Shown: positions 49,323 to 60,288, numbered from the stretch's first letter. The stretch: 64,000 nucleotides of DNA from CAWAND01 sp963797485 (GCA_963797485.1 CAWCPF010000002.1:1-64000), one strand, 5' to 3'. Translations and numbers: made by a program. The notes: generated by a model from the letters alone, not told the origin.

Positions 49323-50331
49323 TCAATCGGGGTTGATCCAGCGGAAAAGGTGGCTGTAGATGCCCAGCAGGAACCAGCGAACCGGGCGCCACAGCAAGAT
49401 CCTGCGCCTCAGCCTGCCCGACCGTGCCCCGCGGACCCCCCGACCAAGACCGGCGCCTCCCTGCCCGAAGTCTTCCGGAAGCTTGTCTGCCAGCGCCGGG
49501 CTGATCACGTTTCCGATGTGCTGAGTCGTGCGCTCACTAGTTGATAACCGCAGATATCCGCCTCGATCGACGGCACGATCGAGCTCGATCATCTCCCCCA
49601 TCAATTGGCCGGACCACTCGTCCGGTAGGCATTCCAACAAGATGGACTTGCGCGACAGAAATTGATCGTGGTTGGCCGCGCCCAGCGCCTGGACGCCCCG
49701 ATACGAATAGCGGACGGGCGAGAATTGCGCTTGTTCGGCAACAGCCGCCTCGGGATCACGACCGGTGCTCTCAGCCCATTCGCGGATCCACGGCTCGGGG
49801 AACGACACGACAGGCTCGGCGGTCAGGCCGGGCACGTTTTCGACCGGCGCGCCGGTTCGAGGCTGTGCGGTCGGGGGCGAAGAACGACGGCACGGCGTAG
49901 CCGCCGACCATGCCGACGTTCGGGTACGTGTCCAGCACCTGCAATTGAGCTTCCAGCCAACCAGGATAGTAGTAAAAATCATCATCGGCGTAGGCGATCA
50001 ACTCGCCCGCGGCAGCACCGACGAGAATTTGCAGCGCGCCCAACTTGCCCAGGTTGCGGACCGAGCGCAGCAGAAAGGTCACTTCACCGGCGTCGTGCAG
50101 TTGGCGGAGGTAGGCAGCCGCCTCGGAGCCGCTCCCATTGTCGAAGATCATCAAGTCGTGCGGTGTGCGAGTGTTGGCCTGCAAGCTCCATAGACTGGCC
50201 TTGAGCACTTCCAGCCGATGCTCGTAGTAGCCCGAGAGATAGGGTAAATGAACGAGTACCGCCACCGTCACCCTTGCCGGGCGGTAATCCGAGATCTTGG
50301 TTCTGGAGGGGTTCATGCCGACGCGTGCCAT
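49323..50331 (-). pseudogene. GT2-like glycosyltransferase, frameshifted
   Basis: The N-terminal frame (50331 to about 49855) holds VTVAVLVHLPYLSGYYEHRL, LMIFDNGSGSEAAAYL, LRSVRNLGKLGALQILVG and AYADDDFYYYPGWLEAQL, the DDD metal site. After a shift near 49855 the second frame gives FPEPWIREWAESTGRDPEAA, LSRKSILLECLP and a basic C-terminus ending FRWINPD. The rejoined product is about 336 residues. It is cytoplasmic, probably adding one sugar of the repeat unit. ATG 50331 (MARVGMNPS) is the likely start. Confidence 0.72.
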
Positions 50332-50369
50332 GACCGCCTTGGGTGCCGTAAAGCTAGCCTGACGACATC

Positions 50370-50900
50370 GCCCGGACGGGCCGATCCCCTGCCATCCGGG
50401 CCTGGATGGCACCCATTGTATTGCATCTGGACCGGGCCGAGGGGGAGCCGGGAACCCCCCCGCCTTGCCTATGTGAGGACGCTTCACCATCGTCCTCTGG
50501 TCTATTCCGGGAGGTGCTCCCGTAGCGCCGGCAGGGGATTTGAATGAGGCCGGCCCGATCGGATACGGGCAAGCTGGATTCGCGTTTCAAGGCCAATGCC
50601 GAGGGCGATGGCGGTCGAAGCACAATTCCGGCCCGCCACTGCAGGCATCCCTCCTGCCCATGGCCGGTTCATGGCGACCCTGATCCTGGCTCTAGCCGCT
50701 GCTGGGACGGTAACGATCTGGTACGGCACGGTCTGGGGCCATTGGGCATTCAGCGATGGGGTCAGCAATTTCTCCCGCAGTCTGCTCCTCGGGCGCGGCC
50801 TAGGCTTGCACCGCGCCTCGGGCGACGCCAGCCTGCTGATCACCCCCCGCCCCTGTACCCCCTGCTGATCACCGGGCTGGGGGGGCCGGGAATGTAGATG
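50370..50900. repeat. diverged duplicate of 52985-53520
   Basis: This stretch, which includes about 220 bases of upstream sequence and the first roughly 100 codons of a PMT-like gene, resembles 52985-53520 by eye at about 80 per cent. Shared landmarks are GCATCTGGACC(G/A)GGCCGAGG in the upstream part and GTAACGATCTGGTACGGCAC in the coding part. Non-coding and coding DNA were copied together, so this was a segmental duplication. Confidence 0.75.
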
Positions 50901-50985
50901 GTGGCGCCGGCGCTCTGCAGCACAGACTCGCCTATTCAACGCCCTATTCGCCGCCGCCGTGCTCGGGCCGGCCAGCGGTTCTCTT
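50596..50985 (+). pseudogene. PMT-like gene with an internal deletion
   Basis: The N-terminal frame reads GIPPAHGRFMATLILALAAA, then VTIWYGTVWGHWAFSDG and LLGRGLGLHRASGDASLL, matching the start of 53228-54946. After CTGCTGATCACCGGGCTGG it jumps to TRLFNALFAAAVL, which matches RARLFNSLFATAVVV about 900 bases further along in the intact paralog. About 880 bases between are missing and the frame is broken by stops. It is clearly non-functional. Confidence 0.85.
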
Positions 50986-51085
50986 GCCTCCGATGACGAA
51001 CTCGCAGAGGACTGCACCTCCCACCCGATTCCGCGTTTGGGTCCATGCGATTCTCAGACTATGGGATGGCTTCTCTGTTTGGAAG

Positions 51086-52730
51086 TTAGGGCAGTGGCGT
51101 GGGGGATAGATCGATGAGTTCGTCGATTGGGCTCGAATCACTCTCAATGAAGTAGGTATGATCCGGCAAAAGATCGACATTGGCGCCGAAAACGTCCTTG
51201 AATATAAGGCGAAATGAGTTTACGGGGGTGATTTCCGGATAGAGATCAAGTGCAACGGCTGGCGGGACGTAGTAAGCATTCAGGATCGACGTCCGCTCGG
51301 GAAGATAAGTGTCAGCGAGGGATTGTTGGTTGAAGAAAGCACCGGGACCGTGGTCCCCCTGGATGATTATGATCGGGGCCGGATTTGAGCTGGCCAGGAT
51401 CTCTCGCAAGGTCCTTTCCAGCATTTGATTGACATATTGGACCTGGTTAACATAACCCTGGAGATATTCCTCTCGAGTACCAAACTTCAGAAAATCGCTC
51501 GCGTCAGCCAGGGTGAAGGGGTAAGGTGGGGTGATCGGCTCTCCATTGGATCCAAAGATGAAGGGCGGATGGGGGGAAATGACATGTGCGAAAACAAAGT
51601 AGTGTCCTTCCCAAGTGCCGACCTCTCCCAGAGTCCTGAAGATATCGTTGACCCGCTGGCGGTGTTCCGCGTAGCTGGGCTCGAAAGCCTTTCGGTCACC
51701 GTGCTGGACCTGATAATCGAGAAAAGCCAGATACGCCGTATTGTCCAAGAGTAGCCGCTCAAATTGGTTCAATTGCGGGGAGAAAAGAAACGGCATGGGA
51801 GAAATCGGGGGCGAACCGACGTTTACATATACAGTGGCGTCCTTGATATCCGTTGGTCGGAACCCCGAGTTGAACGCCACCATGGGATAGCCTTCGTCCG
51901 CAAGCCAGGATCGGACAGTGCTGCGCCTGATCAGATCATCAACCGGCATACTGTTCCACGCAAAGCCATAGGCTTTCTGAAGTGTGTCAAGGTACTCCAT
52001 ATTCAGGGACGATGAAAGCGATGGGTCAGTGTGTAGGTAGTTGGAATGGCTTTCATCTGCAACGTAAAAGCCCTGAGCGCGGAGCCAGTCAATGAATTCC
52101 GAATTGTCATAGCCATATAAGTGTGTTAAGGATATCCTGGCGACCGTAAGCGTCCAGAATTATGTAATAGATATCAGGTAGCGGCCGGCTGGCAGTCTCG
52201 GCCGGAGGGCTTTCAGGCAAAGTGCCGCCAGATACCGGCCGGGAGTTGATTCGGGCACCGGGACTGGCAAGAAAGACGATCTGGAAAACCAGCGCCACAA
52301 GACCGATGATGTTCAGCCCCGCGGTCGGCCAGACGGTGGGTAGGCGTTTCATGCGGAGCCCGATGATCACTGCTAAGAGCAGGCATAGTGTCAGGGGAAT
52401 GAGGTATCTATGGCGCCCGATAGTGATCCCCAATGGCAGCAACTCTTTTGCGATTGCGTAAGCGTGGCCGTAGGAGAAGAAGGCCAGGATGAGAAACGTG
52501 CACGCGATGGCTGCGCTGCGCAGGTCAGGCAAAGCTTGGCGAAGAAGGATCACGAGCAGGCCCGAAACGCTCAGCGCAAGCAAAACCGGCCTCAAGATGT
52601 CCGTTGCGATGAGGCTTCCTCGATTGGCTGTGTACAAAGAGAGAATGGGGAAAACTGCCCACACAAAGGGGTGAAGAATCAGGTTTTCCGCCAGTTTGGT
52701 AAAGGTTGGTGGTCGAGCGTTTTGGTTCAA
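51086..52730 (-). pseudogene. membrane-anchored sulfatase/phosphoglycerol-transferase-like protein, frameshifted
   Basis: A paralog of 14235-15936. The N-terminal frame (52730 to about 52115) has about four helices and ends LPDIYYIILDAYGRQDILNT. A shift near 52115 leads to LYGYDNSEFIDWL and the second frame to 51086 with MEYLDTLQKAYGFAWN, HVISPHPPFIFGSNGEP and IQGDHGPGAFF (metal-binding DH). The C-terminus matches NSFRLIFKDVFG and LLPDHTYFIES of the paralog. Rejoined, it is about 547 residues. It would modify an extracytoplasmic substrate, either adding or removing a phospho or sulfo group. Confidence 0.75.
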
Positions 52731-53227
52731 GGAATCCTCGAGGGATGACCGGGCCCGACGCTCGGCATTATACTCATTAGGCTAACATCCCTTGGCACGG
52801 TGACTGTCCATTGTCGGGCCCTGTCCTGGAAATGGTATCTGAAATTCGAATACCAGCTGTTTTATTTCAGCAGCTCCCACCTATGCTTTGAGGAGGGCAT
52901 TTGCTTACAGGGGGCCACTGCCCGTTCTCCAGCCCGGTCCTCAGGGCCTTGATCTTGTCATTTGCAGCGTCCCGGCGGGCTTTTGGAACAGAAGATTCCA
53001 GGCTCGGCCCGGACGGGCTGATCCCATCCGATCCTCGCCCAAATCGCCCCCATATTTACTGCATCTGGACCAGGCCGAGGGGAGCCAGGGCCATGCCTTG
53101 CCGATAAGTAGGCGCTCCTCCGTCGTCCCCCGGTCTTTTCCGGGGGGTACGCCCCGAACGCTGGCTGGGGCTAGAATGGGGCCCGCCGAATTGGATACGA
53201 GCAAGCTGGCCGCGCGTTTCAAGGACA
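52731..53227. other. divergent intergenic region of about 500 bases
   Basis: This lies between the leftward sulfatase-like gene and the rightward PMT-like gene, so both promoters should be here. The right half (from about 52985) is the duplicated block also seen at 50370. It contains the hairpin at 53127-53146. No coding frame with family similarity was found. Confidence 0.5.
53127..53146. repeat. hairpin upstream of the PMT-like gene
   Basis: CCCCCGG and CCGGGGG pair perfectly around TCTTTT, about 80 bases before the ATG at 53228. The equivalent site in the 50.4-kb copy is mutated. It could be part of the leader or a transcription stop. Confidence 0.5.
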
Positions 53228-54946
53228 ATGACGAGGGCGATGACCGCGGAACGACACACCCGGCCTGCCTCCCCAGGCATCCCTCCTGCCCATAATCGGT
53301 TCATGGCGGCCCTGATCCTGGTTCTAGCCGCCGCCGGGGCCGTAACGATCTGGTACGGCACGGTCTGGGGCCCCTGGGCCTACAGCGACGGTGTCGGGTA
53401 CATCGTCAACGCGCGCAACCTGGTCCTCGGACGGGGCCTGGGCCTCTACCGCGCTTCGGGCGATTTCATCCTGCTGGTGACCCATCCGCCGCTCTACCCT
53501 TGGCTGCTGGCCGGTCTTGGCAAACTGGGCATGAACTTGGTCGCCGCCGCCCGCTGGATCGATGTCCTGCTGTTCGGCGGCTTCTTGTTTGCCAGCGGGT
53601 TAGGCTTTTGGCGCGTAACCCGTTCGACGTGTCTGGCCCTTGGCCTCACCACCGTGTTCCTGCTCCACCCCGCCCTGCTCCTTGCGTATCTTTCGGCCAT
53701 GTCCGAGCCGCTGTTCCTCTTCTGCATTATCTGCGGCCTGCTGTTGATGGCCGATTACCTCTTGACGGGATCATCCAGCCGCCTGGTCCTGGCGGCGGTG
53801 GCCTCCGCCGGCGCCTTGATGACACGCTACCCCGGCGCGGCCCTGATCATCGCCTGCGTCGCCGGATTATGGCTCCTTTCATCAGCCGATTGGCGCCGAA
53901 AAGCACGCCGCAGCCTGCTCTTCCTGGGTGTCAGCGTCACCCCAACGCTGGCCTTCGTCCTGTGGACACGGTTTGGCCTGGAAGCGCGAAACCCCCGGGG
54001 CGTGAAGACCAGCTACGATCTCGCATCACTTGTGACGAACTTCACAAAACAAGCCCTGGATGCCGTGTGGACCTGGAAGCCGGTGCCCCCGGATGTTATT
54101 CCCAATCAGCTCATCCCCACAACGATCACACACCCGCTAGTCGGCATTCTGGCCGCCATCCTGGCGGCCGGATTGGGCTGGTCGATTGTGGCGGCCGTGC
54201 GCGCACGCCGGCGGCTGGAACCCGAATCCCGAATACCCATTGAATGGCGGCCGTCGGTTCTGTTGGCCCTGTTCCTGGTGAGTTATCTCGGCTTTTTCGC
54301 GGCGGCGTACCTGGTGACCTCACCCACCCCGGACGTCGATCCGCGCACCCTCCTTCCCCTGTTGCCGGGCGGGCTGCTGCTGCTCTTCGCTCTGACACGC
54401 ATTGTCCAGCAGTCGGTGCCCCGGGCGCGTTTGTTCAACAGCTTGTTCGCAACTGCCGTCGTGGTGAGCCTGGCTGGTTGGGCCATCATCAGCCAGGACA
54501 TCGTGTTGGGCCTCCACCGCACCGGGTTGGGCTACACCTCGAGCGCCTGGCAGGCGTCCGAAACCATCCCGGCTGTCCAGGGGCTGCCACAGGATCTCAT
54601 CCTGGTGAGCAATGAGACGGCTGCCATCCTGCTCTACACCGACCGCTCGGCCTACGAGATTCCCGGCTTGGACGCAGGGGACACCGCATCCCTATCACTG
54701 CCTTTCGGGTCAGGGGCTTCGGATCTGGATCAGGCCTATCGAGACGGGCGCGCCGCGCTGGTGCTGTTCAACAGCATCAAGAATCAGCTCAAATCAGGTT
54801 CTGTTGCGGTACAGGGTCTGGCACCCGGCGACCTTACGGTAGGCCTGAGCGCCATTTTCGTCGGGAATGATGGGACGATCTACTGCAAGTGCGCCGTCGC
54901 AAGTCCCTTGCCTCGCCAGGATGTTTGGATGTCGGTCGTACCATGA
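53228..54946 (+). CDS. polytopic GT39/PMT-like membrane protein
   Basis: This intact 572-residue protein has a first helix (about residues 26-44), the luminal GPWAYSDGVGYIVNARNLVL and LLVTHPPLYPWLLAGLGKLG, then AMSEPLFLFCIICGLLL and SAGALMTRYPGAALIIA, the same order of motifs as in 46741-48333. A soluble C-terminal domain of about 130 residues has VSNETAAILLYTDRSAYEIP. It is the intact source of the deleted copy at 50596-50985. The ATG 53228 has no strong ribosome-binding site; ATG 53240 is an alternative. Confidence 0.75.
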   Translation: MTRAMTAERHTRPASPGIPPAHNRFMAALILVLAAAGAVTIWYGTVWGPWAYSDGVGYIVNARNLVLGRGLGLYRASGDFILLVTHPPLYPWLLAGLGKLGMNLVAAARWIDVLLFGGFLFASGLGFWRVTRSTCLALGLTTVFLLHPALLLAYLSAMSEPLFLFCIICGLLLMADYLLTGSSSRLVLAAVASAGALMTRYPGAALIIACVAGLWLLSSADWRRKARRSLLFLGVSVTPTLAFVLWTRFGLEARNPRGVKTSYDLASLVTNFTKQALDAVWTWKPVPPDVIPNQLIPTTITHPLVGILAAILAAGLGWSIVAAVRARRRLEPESRIPIEWRPSVLLALFLVSYLGFFAAAYLVTSPTPDVDPRTLLPLLPGGLLLLFALTRIVQQSVPRARLFNSLFATAVVVSLAGWAIISQDIVLGLHRTGLGYTSSAWQASETIPAVQGLPQDLILVSNETAAILLYTDRSAYEIPGLDAGDTASLSLPFGSGASDLDQAYRDGRAALVLFNSIKNQLKSGSVAVQGLAPGDLTVGLSAIFVGNDGTIYCKCAVASPLPRQDVWMSVVP

Positions 54947-54980
54947 CCCACAAGAGAAACGCCCGCATGTACCCTCAAGC

Positions 54981-56743
54981 ATGGTTATGGATAACTCAAT
55001 GATTGTTCGTGGTGCAGACGCGATTTCTCGAGCGGTAGGGTCGGTTCCTCCCCGCTGGCAGTTGAGAATTTCCTTGGTAGCCGGGGGGGTCATTCTGGCC
55101 CTATTTCTGATCCCTGCGGCTCAGCCTTACCTGAAGTCGGGCTATCAGATCGGCCACGATCGGGCTGTCCCTTTCATGCGGGTCCAGGCCCTCGAAAATG
55201 CAATCTCTGCGGGCCAGATCCCCCCACGCTGGTTCCCCGAATTCGATGGCGGTTACGGCAGCCCCTATCCAAGTTTCTACGGGATGGCTTCTACTATGTG
55301 GCTGCCCTCCTTTATGCATGCTGCGCCCCGTGGGCCAAGCAGTTGAGCTGACCGCTTTTCTCACTCTGGCGCTTTCCGGCATCGGCATGTTCCTTCTGGC
55401 TCGTCACCTTTGGGGGACGCCGGCCGGGCTGCTGAGTGCCGGCCTGTATGTGTATGCCCCCTATCATTTGGTTGATGCTTTTGTGCGTGGCGCCTATAGC
55501 GAACTGACAGCCTTCGTCTGGTTTCCACTGATCCTGCTCTTCATGTTGCTTTGGATGGATACAGGTCAGCATCGATGGATTGCGGCAGGTGGTGGGAGCG
55601 TCGCCGCTCTGGTTGTGACCCACAACATTATGCCCATGATCTTCCTGCCGGCACTTCCCATAATCGGTTTGTTCATCCTTTTCAACCGAGGGCAGGCACA
55701 GTCCAATCGGAAGGTCATCGTTGGCTGGATCATCATGGCCGTTATGGGTGCATTGCTGTCCTCCTATTTCTGGGTGCCTGTGGTGTTCGACCGCGGCCTC
55801 ATCCACACAGAGCATTTTCTCAGGACCAGCTATAGAGGTGATTTTGTCGGCATTGGGCCGCTGCTTACAACCGCAACGCAGCACAGTCTGACTCTTGAGA
55901 TCGGCGTACCCCTTCTTCTGGCAGTTGCGGCTAGCCTAGCTGGGATCATCCTTTCAAACCGGTTGGGCAACAACCGTCGAATCTTGCTCGTTTCAGGCGG
56001 GTTGACGGCCTGCTATATCTTCCTGACCAATTTCAGATCCGATGTGATCTGGTCCCACCTAAGAGTCTTGCAGTTCGTTCAGTTCCCATGGCGATTCTCT
56101 GGGGCCGATTGATTTCTTTCTGTGTGTCATGGCCGGCGCCCTTCCGGCGGCTGTGAAATCGTTGCGCTGGCAATGGATCTTAGCGATGGCCTTCCCAATC
56201 CTAGCCATTCAGATCCATCAGCCCCTAGTCAGGATTCCAGACCGGGCTGATCAAGCAGCCATCGATCAACTCTCCGCCTGCCAAGATGTCTGGGGGACAC
56301 AAGACTATCGACCCCAGTGGTCAGAAGCCGCCTTCTGGGCCAGCACAAAGTCTCCTCAGCCTTCCCCCAAGGCTCCTGTTCTGCCCGCCTGCGATGGGCG
56401 GCCGGTATTCGATCCTCCGAACGGCAACCACCTTCGGGACTATCGTGCTTCCGGAACGGACTTCGTGATCGAGTACGCATCAAACGAGGGAGCTAGCCTA
56501 GAGGTCCCTATCTTCTACTACCCGGCATGGCGGGTGGAGATCGACGGAAGGCCCGCCGATGTCACAGCAGAACCGATAACAGGGCTTATCGAAGTGAAAG
56601 TTCCACCTGGAGATCATTCGGTTCAAGGACACCTCGGGCGCACGCCAGCGCAGACAATAGGTGGCATCCTCACAGTCCTGGGGATCCTGCTCATCCTGGG
56701 GTGGTTTGGTGCTTGGGTTCGCGAAAGTGCTCGCTCAGTGTGA
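54981..56743 (+). pseudogene. PTPS-related domain (YfhO-like) membrane protein, frameshifted
   Basis: Four frames in order form one protein of about 587 residues. The start region has a helix and SGYQIGHDRAVPFMRVQALE, IPPRWFPEFDGGYGSPYPSF; a short middle frame gives FYYVAALLYACCAPWAKQLS; the next gives AFLTLALSGIGMFLLARHLW, GAYSELTAFVWFPLILLFML and VVTHNIMPMIFLPALPIIG; the last (56129-56743) ends with a soluble beta domain, FYYPAWRVEIDGRPADV, and one helix. Shifts are near 55290, 55345 and 56108. This fits the 6-pyruvoyl-tetrahydropterin-synthase-related membrane domain family, linked to surface-glycan modification. Confidence 0.72.
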
Positions 56744-56802
56744 GATTGCTTGACACCAACCGCATTCTATGCCACTGCCGGAGGCGCCTCAATTAGGTGG
56801 GG

Positions 56803-58705
56803 TTACGCTGACTTGTCCAGAATCCAGACTGCCCATGGCCCCACCATGAACATCGCATCGACGCTGCTCGCCTCTACCATATGGATGATCGAATCCTTCG
56901 CCGGCCCTTCCCCGCTGAAATCGTTCGGAAGGCGCAGCCAATCCGCCAGCGCCCGGGGACCAGCCGTGTCCACGGGCGAGCGGGCCGCAGGAAAGATGAA
57001 GGCGACTCTTTCTTGATCAGAAATGTATTCCGAATAGGCAGGGTACCGATCGCCGGTGTTGTAGGGCGCAACCACGATGCGCTCGCCGCTCAGGTAATCC
57101 AATGTATACGCACCCCAGAAATCTGCATACCCCGAATCAACGCCATGTGCCTGCAAGCCCGTCACTAGCTGGTCGATGCTGGCCCGATCATACGGGGTGA
57201 ACTTCACTCGCCATTGTGGGTCCGCCATATGGAGTGACGAGACGGCGACCACTGCCAACCAGAATCCTCCCGAAAGGATGCCCAGCGGGCGTCTGAAACG
57301 AATCAGCCCATCGATGGCAAGGGCAAACATGACGGCGCTTGCCACCCCAGTGATCAACAGGTGACGGACGCTATAGACGTCGATCGTGTTGTTGCCGAAG
57401 ATACTCAAAGCCAACGACATCGAAAACAGGAGGATCACGACCAAGTCACCTCGAGATTCCGAAGTGATTGAAGACCACAACCAAGCGCTCACCAGGATCC
57501 GGCGCCGGGAGAGGGCGAATAGGAGGAGCGCAAACAAAACAAGAAGCCCGATTATGGTCCACGCCAGCAACTGCCACCACATCAGTGAACCCAAGGACTC
57601 GAAGCCTGGAACTCCCCATAGCGCGGGGAGGATTCGCTTGACAAGAAGTTCTGCCCTGCCGACGACCCCCGTGGGACAAGATCGGTGGAGCACGTTGACA
57701 ACATCGATCTGGCCACTGATCCATCCAATCCACATTGGCGCAAAGCCTACCGCTGTTCCCGCACCTAGGGCAACCAGATCAAGAGCCCTATCTACTTTCT
57801 TGGTGGATTGAGCAAGGAGTCCGGCCGCCGCTGCCAAGGCGCCGATGAGCAATAGACTCCCAAAGACTAGCTCAAGCCGTGCAAAGCGCCAGGTTGGGCT
57901 GCAGCCCGAAATGAAGAAACCACCCACGACAAGGGAAATGACCGCCGGCGTCATGAACCCAAAGACGAGCGGCGAAGGGACCTTACGAGCAGTCAGTAGG
58001 GACGAGACCCAGTCTCGAGCAGCCTTCCACTCCGGAGACCCCATCAGCATGGCCAAGATTGCCGCCCCCAAAAACACCACCATCAATTGGTTCGACCAGA
58101 GTCCTAATCCAGCCAGTACCCCGATAGCCAGAATGGTTCCCCCTTCTCCATGCCCCTTCGGAAGGAATTCGATCCGCCAGAATCAGCACGCCCATCCCTG
58201 ACGCCATCATGACCGAATAACCGCCGATCGGTTGGTAGTTCCATTCGAGGATGTGGAAGCCCGGCACCGCAAGGAACAGGGTCGCCAGGAACGCCACGCG
58301 TTTGCCCCAGTGCGTTCGAAAATAGTAGGCGGCCAAGATCAGGAATGTGGTCATGAAGACCACCGCAGAAAGGCGGAACACCGGCACGCTCTGCCCAAAG
58401 AGGGACATAAATCCTGCCGAGAGAAGGGATTCGAGCGTCCCGTGATGCTGGGTTCCGTATTCGACGGGCGAGAAGAAGCCATGCATCATGTGCTTGGCCA
58501 TGAGAGCGAACAACGCCTCATCACTGTCGAAGTTCATCTGCCATTGGAGCGCAGCCCAGATTCTCACAGCAGCGCCAACAGCGACCGCGGCGCCGATCAG
58601 GACGAACCAGCGTCGGTCGTGTTGTCGAGCATCCGGGTTGTGAGGATCGAGCAGGGGAAATTGCCCATCGGGACGACCCAATGAGGCAGCGTTTGTGTCA
58701 CTCAT
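56803..58705 (-). pseudogene. polytopic GT39/PMT-like membrane protein, frameshifted
   Basis: The N-terminal frame (58705 to about 58150) has a helix, WQMNFDSDEALFALMAKHMM with the D residues of PMT-type enzymes, FSPVEYGTQHHGTLESLLSA and NYQPIGGYSVMMASGM. After a shift near 58150 the long frame continues through LGLWSNQLMVVFLGAAILAM and about seven helices to a soluble C-terminal domain with YADFWGAYTLDYLSGERIVV. The rejoined protein is about 634 residues. Its start overlaps the upstream gene's stop by eight bases, so the two are coupled. Confidence 0.72.
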
Positions 58706-60233
58706 GGGGCACGGACCTCACGGTCGCCGTACGCTCCCGATACGCCTTCCAACCCAGGAAGGCCAGGGTAAGAAGGGAAATGGCAAGTCCAATGATGAGC
58801 GCCGCCGCATACGGCGGATCAGGATGGTTGGCGACGTAGGCCAGGCTCAGATTGACATCGCGGGCGTTGAATATGTCCGGCAGATGTGCCACCCGCCACA
58901 GCTTCTCGTGCTGCCACAGATCATTCGCCAGGACAGGTAAAGCTCCCACAAGACCGAGACGGGCCCAACGCGACACCCGGCCGCTTTCGATCAGCCGCTG
59001 TAGATGAATCCCGGCCAGGACCAGCAGGAACAGCATGGCGAAGATGAAGAAGCGCGACGAGACCCGCTGCGACGAGAGCAACGGTATGCCCAGCCGGTTG
59101 ATGGGTTCGTAGATGCGGCCGATCGAGAGCACGGTCATAACCAGGGAAGGCAGAATCAAGGCCCTGTAGCGCCTGGCTTGTCCCTGCTGGCGAACCCACA
59201 TACCCACGCCGAGCAACCCCACAAACAATAAGCCGACCAAACCGATGTAGTGGTCCAGCTCCCACCAGCCGAGCGGATTGAGCGGCGTGCTGCGAAAGAC
59301 CTCGCTTTGAACGGCCAACTTCAGATCGACGGTCGAGCTAAGAAGCTGGAAGGCGCTGTCGAAACCCGAGAGGAAAGCTAAATCAAACTTCCCGCTTTCC
59401 AGGGCCGGCGGGAGAATGCGCACGGCGCATACCAGCCCGGCAAGGAATCCTGCCTTGAGCAGGGGCGCAAAGAGCCGACGACGCGTCAGGGCCAGCAGGC
59501 CCATGAACATCAGCGCCATAACGAACAGATGGAAGGCACCCTGAAGAAAGACCAGGAGCAGAAGCACGTCGAGTTTGAGGATCCAGCGCCACCCAGGCGC
59601 TGCCTCAACCGCCTGCAAAATCAACAGCACAAACCAAGGGAGCAGAAAGTAGCCTGCCCAGTGTATGTGACCGACCACCATGTGGTCGGTGATATGGCCA
59701 TTGAAATTGAAGATAAGAAACACGAAGGTGAACACGACGGGGGACCAGCGGTAGCGGCGGGCCAGGCGCCACAGACCCCAGGCCCCGGCGGCGTAGAGCA
59801 GGAGCGTATTCGCCACGACGAACGTGCCGGGGGCCATGAACTTCAACAGCAGCACCTGAGGGGAAATGATGGTGTCGGGGATGGCGAGGTAGCGATCTGT
59901 GATGTTGCGCAGGGCGGAGGGGTCGGGCATGTTGAGCGGCAGCTGACCGGTGCGCACGGCATCCTGCAAGAAGGCAAGCCGGTGGCCCATACCCTCGGCC
60001 CAGTCGCTGTATAAGAAGTTGATGCGCCCCCAGTTGAGGATATATGCCCAGAGCAGCGCGCCTCCAACCGTCAGGCCGATGGCCCAGGCCCGCCGGAGCC
60101 ACGGGCCCCAGCCCTCAGGTTCCTGCTCGAACATGATGCGCGACGCCCAGGCGGATGCGCTGGCAATCGCTTCCCAGAAGCGTTCAAGCCAGCGATCGAG
60201 GCGGCCAGCCTGCTTGCCTTCCATCTGGGTCAT
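58698..60233 (-). CDS. polytopic membrane protein, YfhO/GT-C-like
   Basis: This intact protein of about 511 residues starts at ATG 60233, two codons inside a GTG alternative at 60239. It has about ten helices, a periplasmic loop with LYSDWAEGMGHRLAFLQDAV and NFNGHITDHMVVGHIHWAGY, and SSRFFIFAMLFLLVLAGIHL near the end. The pattern resembles YfhO-type and GT-C membrane proteins. I cannot give a substrate. It is the first gene of a leftward pair, and a Rex-like operator lies just upstream. Confidence 0.65.
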   Translation of the reverse strand: MTQMEGKQAGRLDRWLERFWEAIASASAWASRIMFEQEPEGWGPWLRRAWAIGLTVGGALLWAYILNWGRINFLYSDWAEGMGHRLAFLQDAVRTGQLPLNMPDPSALRNITDRYLAIPDTIISPQVLLLKFMAPGTFVVANTLLLYAAGAWGLWRLARRYRWSPVVFTFVFLIFNFNGHITDHMVVGHIHWAGYFLLPWFVLLILQAVEAAPGWRWILKLDVLLLLVFLQGAFHLFVMALMFMGLLALTRRRLFAPLLKAGFLAGLVCAVRILPPALESGKFDLAFLSGFDSAFQLLSSTVDLKLAVQSEVFRSTPLNPLGWWELDHYIGLVGLLFVGLLGVGMWVRQQGQARRYRALILPSLVMTVLSIGRIYEPINRLGIPLLSSQRVSSRFFIFAMLFLLVLAGIHLQRLIESGRVSRWARLGLVGALPVLANDLWQHEKLWRVAHLPDIFNARDVNLSLAYVANHPDPPYAAALIIGLAISLLTLAFLGWKAYRERTATVRSVPHE

Positions 60234-60270
60234 GACCACCGCCCTTCATTGACCTGCCAATCCGCATGAC

Positions 60271-60288
60271 TTGTGAATTCCTTCACAA
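60271..60288. promoter_or_regulatory. Rex-like operator (TTGTGAATTCCTTCACAA)
   Basis: This perfect 18-base palindrome with two 7-base arms matches the Rex consensus TTGTGAA-N4-TTCACAA at all 14 fixed positions. It lies 38 bases upstream of the start at 60233, in the only gap (64 bases) between two leftward genes. Rex is a redox-sensing repressor that responds to NADH/NAD. No Rex gene and no clear -35/-10 pair is visible here, so the role is inferred from the motif and its position. Confidence 0.55.

Noticed and set aside
54029..54048. TTGTGACGAACTTCACAA, Rex-like
   Set aside because: It is coding, and the central spacing and second half-site do not match the consensus.
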